A stretch of 28,624 nucleotides of DNA from Desulfobacterales bacterium. Its GTDB lineage: Bacteria > Desulfobacterota > Desulfobacteria > Desulfobacterales > C00003060. A model generated the notes under the pieces. The model was not told where the DNA came from, did not search any database, and saw only the letters and a program-made list of their open reading frames with translations. The position numbers and the translations under genes are program-made. The stretch covers positions 1-28,624 of the forward strand of contig JAUWXJ010000004.1 of the NCBI GenBank assembly GCA_030616425.1, read 5' to 3'. Shown one piece after another: positions 13,784 to 21,270 of the stretch. Position 1 is the stretch's first letter; each line of letters opens with the position of its first letter.

Positions 13784-14410
13784 TTGGGTCGATATATCGG
13801 TTCGGTATGCAGGCTGTGCCGACGGGAAAATCTGAAGATATTTTTAAAAGGAGATCGATGTTATTCTGATAAATGTGCCTTTGACCGTAGAGGGTATGTC
13901 CCAGGCCAGCATGGACAGCGACGGCGGAAGTTTTCCGACTATGGTATCCAACTTCGGGAGAAGCAGAAAGTCAAACGTATGTATGGCTTGCTGGAAGGCC
14001 AGTTCCATGGTTTGCTCAACAAAGCCGAGCGTGCACGGGGCATAACCGGGACTAACCTTTTGATTTTTCTGGAGCGCCGGTTGGACAATGTAGTCTTCCG
14101 TTTAGGGTTTACCGATTCCCGAGCACAGGGCAGGCAGTTCGTGCGCCATGACCACTTCACGGTCAATAGCAAGAAGATGAATGTTCCGTCTCACCTAGTA
14201 AAGGTAGGTGACGTAATAGAAGTGCGCGAGAAGAGTCGAAAGATAGCCGTTATTTCCGATGCTATGGATGCTGTGGTGCGACGCGGTATCCCGGCATGGC
14301 TTGAACTTTCAAAGGAACATTTCAGGGGAACGGTTAAGGCCTATCCCACTCGAGAAGAATTGACGATGCCGGTTCAGGAGCAACTGATAGTGGAACTATA
14401 TTCTAAATAA
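13784..14410 (+). CDS. rpsD: Small ribosomal subunit protein S4 (zinc-binding form)
   Basis: 208 residues from TTG at 13784 after AAGGAGG. S4 nucleates 30S assembly, contributes to decoding fidelity and, in some bacteria, represses the alpha operon. C9, C12, C26 and C31 near the N-terminus form the zinc site of the C+ form. RRGYVPGQHGQRRRKFSDYGIQLREKQKVKRMYG is the conserved segment, and the S4 RNA-binding domain is at residues about 97-160 (RRLDNVVFRLGFTDSRAQGRQFVRHDHFTVN, then VPSHLVKVGDVIEV). The ending QEQLIVELYSK is typical. Confidence 0.98.
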   Translation: MGRYIGSVCRLCRRENLKIFLKGDRCYSDKCAFDRRGYVPGQHGQRRRKFSDYGIQLREKQKVKRMYGLLEGQFHGLLNKAERARGITGTNLLIFLERRLDNVVFRLGFTDSRAQGRQFVRHDHFTVNSKKMNVPSHLVKVGDVIEVREKSRKIAVISDAMDAVVRRGIPAWLELSKEHFRGTVKAYPTREELTMPVQEQLIVELYSK

Positions 14411-14473
14411 TGAATCAGAGCACACCAAGCCTAGTTTAGACCCCATATAAATACAAAGCAACGGAGATCAAGC

Positions 14474-15505
14474 ATGTCATCAAATGAGTTCATGTACATG
14501 AATTGGCGCGAGATGATCAAGCCAAGAGGTATTGAGGTTACCGGTAGCACGCCGTCCTACGCAAAATTTGTCTGTGAGCCCCTGGAGAGGGGTTTTGGCA
14601 TTACTATCGGTAATGCGCTCCGCAGAATCCTCCTTTCCTCACTTCACGGGGCTGCCATTGTCTCAGTAATGATAGATAAGGTCATGCACGAGTTTACGGC
14701 TATACCGGGTGTACTCGAAGACGTGTCCGAGATTATATTGAACCTCAAAGAAGTCCGCTTGCGAATGCCTGACTCGGGGCCCGGCGGGCTCCGGATTGAA
14801 GCCTCTGGGGAATGTGAAGTTAAAGCAGGGGACATAATCGCTGACAGCGGTGTTGAGATACTAAACCCGGAGCTTCATATTGCAAGCCTGACAAAGGACG
14901 CAAAACTCAATATGACCATGACAGCCAAGGTGGACAAGGGTTATGTCCCGGCCGACACAAATAAAGGAGAAAACGATCCCATTGGAACCATAACGGTAGA
15001 TGCCGTATTTTCACCTATTGAGCGGGTCAACTATGTGGTCGGGAATGCGCGGGTTGGTCAAAGGACTGATTATGATAAGCTCACCCTTGAGGTATGGACT
15101 GATAGTAGTATTGTGCCGGAAGATGCTGTAGCATATGCGGCAAAGATACTTAAAGAGCAGATGAATGTCTTTATCAATTTTGATGAAGGACTAGAGCCTG
15201 AACTGGAACCGGAAAGAGAGGAAGAGGAGGAAAAGCCCGTCAACGAAAACCTGTTTCGAAGTGTGGAGGAACTGGAGCTTTCGGTTCGCTCTGCCAACTG
15301 CCTAAAGAACGCGAACATCCGATATATTGGGGAATTGGTCCAAAGGACCGAGGGCGGGATGCTCAAGACAAAGAATTTCGGCCGAAAATCATTGAACGAA
15401 ATTAAGGAAGTTTTGGCGGAAATGGGGCTGACCCTTGGTATGAAGCTTGAGGGCTTTATCACACCCTCCGAAGAGACCAAAGAGGAAGAGGGCAAGAAGA
15501 CATGA
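14474..15505 (+). CDS. rpoA: RNA polymerase alpha subunit
   Basis: 343 residues, typical for alpha. The N-terminal domain (about 1-230) dimerises and binds beta/beta', with FVCEPLERGFGITIGNALRRILLSSLHGAAI and FTAIPGVLEDVSEIILNLKEV as hallmarks. An acidic linker (EPELEPEREEEEE) follows. The C-terminal domain (about 255-325) binds UP elements and activators, with VEELELSVRSANCLKNANIRYIGELVQ and GRKSLNEIKEVLAEMGL. The tail is acidic (TPSEETKEEEGKKT). CGGAG precedes the ATG. The last bases overlap rplQ by four (ATGA). Confidence 0.98.
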   Translation: MSSNEFMYMNWREMIKPRGIEVTGSTPSYAKFVCEPLERGFGITIGNALRRILLSSLHGAAIVSVMIDKVMHEFTAIPGVLEDVSEIILNLKEVRLRMPDSGPGGLRIEASGECEVKAGDIIADSGVEILNPELHIASLTKDAKLNMTMTAKVDKGYVPADTNKGENDPIGTITVDAVFSPIERVNYVVGNARVGQRTDYDKLTLEVWTDSSIVPEDAVAYAAKILKEQMNVFINFDEGLEPELEPEREEEEEKPVNENLFRSVEELELSVRSANCLKNANIRYIGELVQRTEGGMLKTKNFGRKSLNEIKEVLAEMGLTLGMKLEGFITPSEETKEEEGKKT

Positions 15506-16122
15506 GACACCAGAAAGCGGGAAAGAAGCTGAACCGCACTGGAAGCCATCGGAATGCCATGTTCCGGAACATGGTGACTTCCCTCTTCGAACATGGCCGG
15601 ATTCGTACGACGGATGCCAAAGTCAAGGAGTTGAGTCGGTGGGCTGACCGGATGATTACCCTGGCAAAAAGAGGTGATCTCCATGCACGACGGCAGGCAC
15701 TGGGAGTCATGAGAGACAAGACAGTGGTCCACAAACTCTTTGAAGAGGCGTCGGAGCGTTTTGGCCAAAGGGCCGGAGGTTATACCAACATAGTTAAAAT
15801 AGGGAGACGGCGAGGAGACGCTGCTCCTATTTCATTGATAGAGCTTGTTACTCCAAAAGAGAAGAAGAAACGGAAAAAGAAAAAGCCCAAGTCGGTTAAA
15901 AAGACAGTTGACAAAGCCAAGAAGGAAACACCCGTAAAGGTGAAGGGAAGAAAAGAACCAGAGAAGGCCGAGACCTCAGAAAAGGCAACACGAAAGGCCG
16001 CCCCTGAAATGGAGAAGGAAGATAGCTCGGGGCCGGAAGGGAAGAAGGGCAGCAAAAAAGCGAGGCCTGAATCAGCGGACTCAAAGGCTCCTGAAACCAA
16101 AGAGGATAAAAAGAAGAAGTAA
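15502..16122 (+). CDS. rplQ: Large ribosomal subunit protein L17 with a long charged C-terminal tail
   Basis: 206 residues. The first ~118 residues are a normal L17: MRHQKAGKKLNRTGSHRNAM, SLFEHGRIRTTDAKVKELSRWADRMITLAKRGDL, VVHKLFEE and GGYTNIVKIGRRRGDAAPISLIEL. From about residue 119 on follow 88 residues rich in K, E, P, S and A, of low complexity and no recognisable domain. Many Desulfobacterota L17 proteins carry some extension, but I cannot say how typical this length is. The start overlaps rpoA. It is the last gene of the superoperon. Confidence 0.97.
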   Translation: MRHQKAGKKLNRTGSHRNAMFRNMVTSLFEHGRIRTTDAKVKELSRWADRMITLAKRGDLHARRQALGVMRDKTVVHKLFEEASERFGQRAGGYTNIVKIGRRRGDAAPISLIELVTPKEKKKRKKKKPKSVKKTVDKAKKETPVKVKGRKEPEKAETSEKATRKAAPEMEKEDSSGPEGKKGSKKARPESADSKAPETKEDKKKK

Positions 16123-16186
16123 ACAACCCCCCGCCTCAGAAACCTTAACCCTTTCTGCCGAAGCCTGAGGCAACAGAAAATAGAAC

Positions 16187-16221
16187 AAAGAGGCTATCCA
16201 TTGCAGGGAGCCTCTTTTTTT
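16187..16221 (+). terminator. Intrinsic terminator of the ribosomal superoperon
   Basis: A nine-base-pair stem, AAAGAGGCT (16187-16195) and AGCCTCTTT (16209-16217), with a 13-base loop, runs straight into a T-tract to 16221. A weaker upstream stem, GCCTCAG (16133-16139) with CTGAGGC (16165-16171), lies just after rplQ. On the opposite strand the same stem is followed by a poorer T-run, so it might also help end the converging mtaB transcript. The following stretch to mtaB (16222-16390) shows no gene I can support. Confidence 0.88.
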
Positions 16222-16390
16222 GTTGTTCAGGAGACTGGTAAAAGAGTGTGGGCCACAAATAGAAGAGGTTTGAAACTGGCTCTAGCAACTTGTCAGACGT
16301 ATAACTCAACAGAATTGCCAAATTACACAAAAAAACGGAATCAGTTAAGAAACTACGGCGTACAGATATCGAGTGTTGACTATGGACCTA

Positions 16391-17701
16391 TTAACGGGAC
16401 AGGCACTCGCCAAAGACTCTACCGTGTTCGATTCTCGTAAGCCTGGCATGAATCACTCGGTGCATCAAGTCATCGTTTCCTTTTAGCAGAACTGGAATAT
16501 AATTTCTCGTCAGGCCCTTGAGACAGCCTGTAGTCCTGTCCCGCTTTCCTTCAATCAAGACCTCAAGGGTCGAACCAATAAACTTTTCGTAAAACCTTCT
16601 GCGCTTGGTTGCCCCGAGGGTACGGATATATTGGCATCTTTTTTTAATGGTTTCAGGTGGCAGTGAATCTCCACGGGTTTCAGCCGAGGTCCCTTTCTGC
16701 TTGGAAAACGGGAAGACGTGAAGATAGGCAATTGGAATTTGCTCAACTAAGGTGCACGTCTTTTCAAAGGCCCCTTCGGTCTCCCCCGGAAACCCTACCA
16801 ACACATCAACACCTATGGCCACATCAGGCACTACACTGACGATATGGTGAACCAGCTCTCTGTAAAAGCTTGAGCTATAGTGCCTATTCATGTTCTTGAG
16901 TACCTCGTCATCTCCACTCTGCAACGGAACATGGAGATGTGCACAAATACGCTTAGAGCCTGCCAGATGGCTAATAACATCTTCTTGCAGTTCGGTAGGT
17001 TCAATTGAGCTTAGGCGTAACCGTTTAACGCATTGGGGGCCGTCGATTAACTTCATCAGCTTACCAAGAGAGACAGCTGGGGTTAGATCATGGCCGTACC
17101 GGCCGAGATTGATTCCGCAAAGGACGACTTCAGCATACCCCTGCTCTTTGAGACCCCTGATTCTCTTCATAACAATTTCTGGCCTCAGGGACCGACTCCG
17201 CCCGCGTGCGTAGGGAACAATGCAATAGGCACAAAAGGCATCGCAGCCGTCCTGGATTTTAAGAAAGGGGCGGGATCGACTCCCAAACCTGGTGACGGGA
17301 AGATCCTGAAACGGGCGGGGAGCTGACAGGTCTTCAACAAGGGTATTTTGAGGCCCATGGTTCCCTTCACAGGTGATAAGTTGTGGAATCCGATCTTTGA
17401 ATGAATTTCCTGCCACACAATGCACACCGGGCATGGAACTGAAGACTTCAGGAGAGACTTGGGCATAACAGCCCGTGACTACGACAAGGGCCCCTGGATG
17501 GTTGCGGATGAGCTTTCTTACGGCCTGCCTGGACTGCATTGCTGCTTTGCCAGTGACTGTGCACGTGTTGACAACACAAAGATCTGCTACGACCCCTTTG
17601 TTGATCGCATCCCATTCTTGGCATTGCAGTTGCTCCGAAATCGCTTCCGATTCATATTGATTAACCTTGCATCCCAGGGTTGTAATGGTGAATGACTTCA
17701 T
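16391..17701 (-). CDS. mtaB: tRNA t6A37 methylthiotransferase MtaB
   Basis: 436 residues from the ATG at 17701; the open frame runs a further 43 residues upstream but overlaps mnmA and lacks homology. It is a radical-SAM methylthiotransferase converting t6A37 to ms2t6A37 in tRNAs reading ANN codons. The N-terminal MTTase domain has the three cluster cysteines C11 (TLGCKVNQYES), C47 (VVNTC) and C78 (VVVTGCYAQ). The radical-SAM motif is C153, C157 and C160 (GCDAFCAYC), followed by IVPYARGRSRS. A TRAM-like C-terminal domain follows from about residue 375 (FIGSTLEVLIEG). The LGCKVNQYES and GCYAQVSPE forms favour MtaB over MiaB or RimO. SD is GAGAGGA. It is the last gene of a three-gene operon, 13 bases after mnmA. 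Confidence 0.92.
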   Translation of the reverse strand: MKSFTITTLGCKVNQYESEAISEQLQCQEWDAINKGVVADLCVVNTCTVTGKAAMQSRQAVRKLIRNHPGALVVVTGCYAQVSPEVFSSMPGVHCVAGNSFKDRIPQLITCEGNHGPQNTLVEDLSAPRPFQDLPVTRFGSRSRPFLKIQDGCDAFCAYCIVPYARGRSRSLRPEIVMKRIRGLKEQGYAEVVLCGINLGRYGHDLTPAVSLGKLMKLIDGPQCVKRLRLSSIEPTELQEDVISHLAGSKRICAHLHVPLQSGDDEVLKNMNRHYSSSFYRELVHHIVSVVPDVAIGVDVLVGFPGETEGAFEKTCTLVEQIPIAYLHVFPFSKQKGTSAETRGDSLPPETIKKRCQYIRTLGATKRRRFYEKFIGSTLEVLIEGKRDRTTGCLKGLTRNYIPVLLKGNDDLMHRVIHARLTRIEHGRVFGECLSR

Positions 17702-17714
17702 GTTGCCAGTCCTC

Positions 17715-18782
17715 TCAAGCGATCCACCCGCCGCCCAATACGCGTTCGCCCTGATAGAAAACAGCGGCTTGGCCGGGCGTAACGGCATACTGGGCCCTGG
17801 AAAAACGAATCTTGGCCGTGTGCAGGCCAACGGGAGTCAGGATGGACTCTGCCTCTTGGTGACGATAGCGGATACGGGTTTTGACCGACACGGCTTTGTC
17901 AGGAGGCTCGGCCGCGATCCAGTTGATATCGCTCACCATGCATTCTGTGGCAGCTAGGTCAGATTTGGACCCGATGACAAGCCGATTTTGCTCCCTCTCA
18001 AGACGGATTACATAGTATGGGGCCGGCCCGGGTATGCCGATCCCTCTGCGCTGTCCAACAGTGTAGGCATGAAGTCCTTGGTGGTGTCCTATGGTTTGAC
18101 CCTTGGTGTTTGCAATCAGGCCAGGCTCAATGGGAAATCCTGCTGATACGGAAAGAAACTCTTTATACCCTTTATGTCGCACAAAACACAGTTCTTGGCT
18201 TTCGCGCGCAAGGGACGATGTGAGCCCGCAATCCTTGGCTATTTCCTGTACTTGTTTCTTTGTATAGCTTCCCAGGGGAAACATTGCCCTGCCCAGCTGT
18301 TGTTGGGTCAGGCGAGCCAGAAAGTAGGATTGGTCTTTCGCCAGATCCGAACCCTTCAACAGGCAGAACTCCCCGTTCGCTTTCCGGCGTATTCTGGCAT
18401 AGTGGCCTGTTGCCAGTATTGAGGCGCCGAGCTCCTTGGCCCTTTCAAGAACAGGGCCGAATTTAATACGCTGATTGCAAACCATGCACGGGTTCGGTGT
18501 TCGCCCTGACCGGTACGCATCGATAAAGTAGCGAACAACCACCCTTTCGAAAGCTTCGGAACAATCTATCACTTCAAAGGGAATGTCGATCTGCTCTGAA
18601 ACCCTCTGAGCCCAAGGATTGATACGGGACAATGGCCTGGATGGGGTTGATTCGCTGGGGGGAAATTCATAACCCGTTAGGAAATGAAGACCAATGACCC
18701 GGTAGTTTTCTTTCTTGAGGAGGGCGGCAGTAACAGCGGAATCAAGGCCGCCGCTCAAGGCAACGGCCACAGTCTTATTCAT
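17715..18782 (-). CDS. mnmA: tRNA-specific 2-thiouridylase MnmA
   Basis: 355 residues from ATG 18782; an open extension of 27 residues upstream overlaps the ferredoxin gene and is not needed. MnmA activates U34 of tRNA-Lys, -Glu and -Gln with ATP, then transfers sulfur to form s2U34. The PP-loop SGGLDS is at residues 10-15. The two catalytic cysteines are C102 (in NPCMVCNQRIKF, with an additional C99) and C199 (ESQELCFV), exactly at the E. coli numbering. GHYARI, GQTIGHHQGLHAYTVGQRRGIGI and the C-terminal IRFSRAQYAVTPGQAAVFYQGERVLGGGWI region are typical. The start overlaps the NIL-ferredoxin stop by four bases, implying coupled translation. Confidence 0.96.
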   Translation of the reverse strand: MNKTVAVALSGGLDSAVTAALLKKENYRVIGLHFLTGYEFPPSESTPSRPLSRINPWAQRVSEQIDIPFEVIDCSEAFERVVVRYFIDAYRSGRTPNPCMVCNQRIKFGPVLERAKELGASILATGHYARIRRKANGEFCLLKGSDLAKDQSYFLARLTQQQLGRAMFPLGSYTKKQVQEIAKDCGLTSSLARESQELCFVRHKGYKEFLSVSAGFPIEPGLIANTKGQTIGHHQGLHAYTVGQRRGIGIPGPAPYYVIRLEREQNRLVIGSKSDLAATECMVSDINWIAAEPPDKAVSVKTRIRYRHQEAESILTPVGLHTAKIRFSRAQYAVTPGQAAVFYQGERVLGGGWIA

Positions 18783-19207
18783 TTTACGATAGCGTTTCCT
18801 ATTGTGCGAATCTCCATGACTCTGGGGGGACAGGCCGGGACACAAAGGCCGCATACGCTGCATTTCTTGTGCTTGAACTCAACCCTCATCTCTGGGCGCT
18901 TGATGAATAAAGCACCCGTAGGGCAGACTGCTGTACAGGCCCCGCAGTGTGTGCACTCAGTCGTGTTGCGCTTGATTTCTTGGTCAACTGCCTGAACGTG
19001 AACCCCGTGCTGTTTCAGGTATTGAACCCCTTTGTTATACTCCTTTCTTGTCCCGGACAGTTCCATGACCATGACCCCTTCCTTGCGGGGGAGTATGGTC
19101 GCCTTAAGGATATTGAAAGTGAGGTTGAAGTCACTGGCAAGGAAACAGACGATCGGCTTTTCTACCTCTGTCTTTGGGAATCGAAGGACAAGCATTCTAG
19201 AATACAT
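18779..19207 (-). CDS. NIL-domain protein with two [4Fe-4S] ferredoxin clusters
   Basis: 142 residues from ATG 19207, behind AGAGGTG; earlier ATGs in the frame would put the start inside a palindrome. Residues about 1-75 form a NIL domain, including the eponymous FNILKATILP (32-34 are N-I-L) and GTRKEYNKGVQYLKQHGV. Residues 81-130 carry two CX2CX2CX3CP clusters: C85, C88, C91, C95 and C116, C119, C122, C126. NIL domains occur in methionine transporter ATPases, and NIL-ferredoxins participate in archaeal homocysteine and sulfide assimilation. Here its gene overlaps mnmA by ATGA, so a role in sulfur or electron supply to tRNA thiolation is an inference from context. It could alternatively serve methionine or homocysteine synthesis. 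Confidence 0.88.
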   Translation of the reverse strand: MYSRMLVLRFPKTEVEKPIVCFLASDFNLTFNILKATILPRKEGVMVMELSGTRKEYNKGVQYLKQHGVHVQAVDQEIKRNTTECTHCGACTAVCPTGALFIKRPEMRVEFKHKKCSVCGLCVPACPPRVMEIRTIGNAIVK

Positions 19208-19219
19208 ACTTACACCTCT

Positions 19220-19242
19220 ATAAAATCGCTTCGCGATTTTAT
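19220..19242. repeat. Perfect palindrome abutting the NIL-ferredoxin ribosome binding site
   Basis: ATAAAATCGC-TTC-GCGATTTTAT: a perfect 10 bp stem with a 3-base loop. On the minus strand it ends exactly at the SD (AGAGGTG, 19213-19219) of the NIL-ferredoxin gene. A second hairpin, CCGC-TTTTGA-GCGG, lies a few bases upstream on that strand. Its near-twin is at 19413-19437, so it may be a dispersed repeat, a leader structure or both. Confidence 0.8.
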
Positions 19243-19391
19243 GCGACGCAGCTACGCCGCTCAAAAGCGGTTTTCGTCAAATCCAAAATCCGAAATACTA
19301 TGGTGCCTTAAAACAGAACAAAGATGTTTTGTCAACAGGCTGTTCCTGGGCTTTCTCAATAACTGGATAGTATGGGAATTTCATTTTTTGA

Positions 19392-19437
19392 GTCCGCCAC
19401 AGGCGGACGTTATATAAAATCGCGCAGCGATTTTATA
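19392..19437. repeat. Double palindrome downstream of the CDP-alcohol phosphatidyltransferase gene
   Basis: Two adjacent perfect hairpins: GTCCGCC-ACA-GGCGGAC (19392-19408) and TATAAAATCGC-GCA-GCGATTTTATA (19413-19437). The second shares its arm with 19220-19242 and lies one base beyond the stop of the phosphatidyltransferase gene on the minus strand. The pair could act as a weak terminator or mRNA-end stabiliser, though no T-tract follows on the minus strand. The ~170 bp between the two palindromes hold nothing else I recognise except possible promoter sequence for the NIL operon. Confidence 0.8.
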
Positions 19438-19438
19438 A

Positions 19439-20083
19439 CTACTGATCCAGAGACTGCCTATAGACATGGAACATTCGCTGCAGGGCAGTAAAGTTTGTTA
19501 AGAAGGCTAGAATAATGAGACCGATAAAGAGTTGTTGGGTGATCAGGGTAAGGGTTAACACGATAAAGCGTTCCAGTCGCGTAAAAAGACCAACCTTGCA
19601 CGAGATGCTCAACCCTTCAGCCCTGGCACGGGTATAACTGACCATGACCGAACCTACCATGGTCAAAAAGGTAAGCAATACTAGGATGTGGCGGTCGTGG
19701 AAGGTAGACCAGCACAGTATTCCAAACAGAACGGCTGCTTCTGAATAGCGGTCTATAAAGGAATCGAGGAAGGCACCGAAGCGTGACTCAAGACCTACTG
19801 TTCGGGCCACGGCGCCGTCAAGGGCATCAAACGGACCAGAAAGGAGGAATAACCATCCACCCTTGGAAATGTATCCCGCAGCCACTACCGCACCAGCAGC
19901 GGATGCGGCAAAGAAGCCGATCATCGAAAGGAGGTTGGGTTGTACTCCCAGGCGTGCCAACAGACGAGCAAGGGGGTCAAGTATAATGTCTGCCCAACTT
20001 CTTACCCAGGCGGTGAGTGTCCAGTATTCTCGACTTATCCTTGAAGAAGTCTGGTCTTCACCCCTGTTTTCGGACCCGTCCAA
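19439..20083 (-). CDS. CDP-alcohol phosphatidyltransferase family membrane protein
   Basis: 214 residues from a TTG at 20083, with GAGAGG about 8 bases ahead; the next in-frame methionine (residue 53) would lose the N-terminal helix. The diagnostic motif D-x2-D-G-x2-A-R-x8-G-x3-D-x3-D is complete: D86, D89, G90, A93, R94, G103, D107 and D111. Four to six hydrophobic segments follow or surround it. These enzymes displace CMP from a CDP-alcohol to make phospholipids; the sequence could be a phosphatidylglycerophosphate, phosphatidylserine or phosphatidylinositol-phosphate synthase, and the alcohol substrate cannot be told from sequence here. A 185 bp spacer to the next gene upstream contains no clear signal. 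Confidence 0.85.
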   Translation of the reverse strand: MDGSENRGEDQTSSRISREYWTLTAWVRSWADIILDPLARLLARLGVQPNLLSMIGFFAASAAGAVVAAGYISKGGWLFLLSGPFDALDGAVARTVGLESRFGAFLDSFIDRYSEAAVLFGILCWSTFHDRHILVLLTFLTMVGSVMVSYTRARAEGLSISCKVGLFTRLERFIVLTLTLITQQLFIGLIILAFLTNFTALQRMFHVYRQSLDQ

Positions 20084-20268
20084 AGCTTAATCCTCTCTCT
20101 TGCCTACGATAAACTCCTCGGTCATCCTGAAGCCCTGTCCGTTTAAGACGGGGTCAAGCGAAGCAGCACAGAGCTGCCAATTTTAGTTTCCGTGGGCACA
20201 ACCTCGTGAAGCGACCCCCTGTCGTTCATGATGAGATAGGTTTCAAATTGGACAAAAAAGGAGCGAGC

Positions 20269-21078
20269 CTACAGGATAGTGTGAATCACTTCGGCCCATC
20301 CTCTCGGGCCGGCTTTATCTGAATAGACAACGGAGTCGATCCCCTGGATATGCTCCCATTCTCCAGTTTTTTTCCTGATTACAATCGGCATATCCACATG
20401 CCTTAGCATGGGGATGTCATTGGCGCTGTCTCCCGCTCCCACAGTCCAGATTCTCTTGTCAGGGTACATATTGGCATAGACCTTTCTGAGAATCTGGACC
20501 GCTCTTCCTTTGTTGCTTTCTCCAATCATGTGGTAAAAACGGCCTCCCTTGCTGATTTTCAACCCCTTTTCTTGGAAGAGGCTTGCAAGGAGACGTAATT
20601 GAGCCGACGTATCGGAGAAGATGAAGGGCTCTGAGTACTCACGTTTTGCGGCCAATGCGGCCTCTTCAACAGGGAGCCCTGTAGTAGCAGCAATCTCCTG
20701 GATGGTCATCTCGCTGAATCCCTTCATGCGAAATTTTTTCTCATTCTTGATTTCTTTCCAGATTGCACATAACTCAGTATAGGGCATGCCCAACTCCACC
20801 ACACGGTATGGTCCTTTTTCAACAAAGTCTACATCCTTCAAGTCAAATGTATAAGATGGCATAAAGATGGCCCCGCCGTTTTCTACGATGAATGGATTGC
20901 TAAGCCCCATCCGCTGGCGATAGACCTCGATTTCAGCCCGCGTTTTGCTACTGCAAATGATAACCGGGATAGACATTGACCGGAGCTGGTTCAAGACGGA
21001 CTCGGCCTCTTTGAAATCGTAAGTATCATAATCGATCAATGTGCCATCCAGGTCGGTGAAAATGAGAATTTGTTTCAT
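20269..21078 (-). CDS. mpgP: Mannosyl-3-phosphoglycerate phosphatase-like HAD hydrolase
   Basis: 269 residues, the size of the MPGP family. HAD motif I is D9-L-D11-G-T (TDLDGTL), motif II is VIICSSKT around residues 39-46, and motif IV is GAGDSANDIPML starting near 214, with D217 and D221 as metal ligands. The type IIB cap in the middle contains ENGGAIF, KGFSEMTIQEIA and SEPFIF, which resemble MpgP and the related glucosyl-3-phosphoglycerate phosphatase. It would remove the phosphate from mannosyl- or glucosyl-3-phosphoglycerate, yielding the compatible solute. The divergent glycosyltransferase next door supports this. Sucrose-phosphatase-like or other HAD-IIB substrates remain possible. Confidence 0.75.
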   Translation of the reverse strand: MKQILIFTDLDGTLIDYDTYDFKEAESVLNQLRSMSIPVIICSSKTRAEIEVYRQRMGLSNPFIVENGGAIFMPSYTFDLKDVDFVEKGPYRVVELGMPYTELCAIWKEIKNEKKFRMKGFSEMTIQEIAATTGLPVEEAALAAKREYSEPFIFSDTSAQLRLLASLFQEKGLKISKGGRFYHMIGESNKGRAVQILRKVYANMYPDKRIWTVGAGDSANDIPMLRHVDMPIVIRKKTGEWEHIQGIDSVVYSDKAGPRGWAEVIHTIL

Positions 21079-21156
21079 AGTTAACCTTCAGATATGCTGA
21101 ATTAAAGCAACCTTCAATACAATATGAGATTACCTGGATGGGCGTCCACTGTCAAG

Positions 21157-21185
21157 TTGACGTGGGTCGGGATATGTAGTATGCA
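21157..21185 (+). promoter_or_regulatory. Candidate sigma-70-type promoter for the glycosyltransferase gene
   Basis: TTGACG (21157-21162), a 17-base spacer and TATGCA (21180-21185) lie about 85 bases ahead of the glycosyltransferase start, in the 192 bp divergent region shared with the MpgP-like gene. The -35 matches consensus in five of six bases, the -10 in four. No operator or opposite promoter is convincing. Confidence 0.35.
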
Positions 21186-21270
21186 TCATAACTAATTTGA
21201 AGACCACGTTTTCCATACGCCTGTTCTCGTTTTTGGTGTTGATCGGTCGAAGGTAACAGAGGGGCTTACC

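Noticed and set aside
16201..16440. Plus-strand 79-residue open frame after the ribosomal terminator
   Set aside because: It starts inside the terminator stem, has no SD or family resemblance, and its end overlaps mtaB on the other strand.
17702..17830. 43-residue N-terminal extension of MtaB
   Set aside because: It overlaps mnmA and has no homology; the MTTase domain starts at the ATG at 17701 with a good SD.
18783..18863. 27-residue N-terminal extension of MnmA
   Set aside because: It lies within the ferredoxin gene; the PP-loop spacing and catalytic cysteine numbering match the later start.
19392..19437. Double hairpin as a classical intrinsic terminator for the phosphatidyltransferase gene
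   Set aside because: No T-tract follows on the minus strand; poly-T lies on the wrong side.
20084..20268. Possible small gene or RNA between the phosphatidyltransferase and MpgP-like genes
   Set aside because: No frame with an SD and no convincing hairpin-terminator pair was found in the 185 bp.
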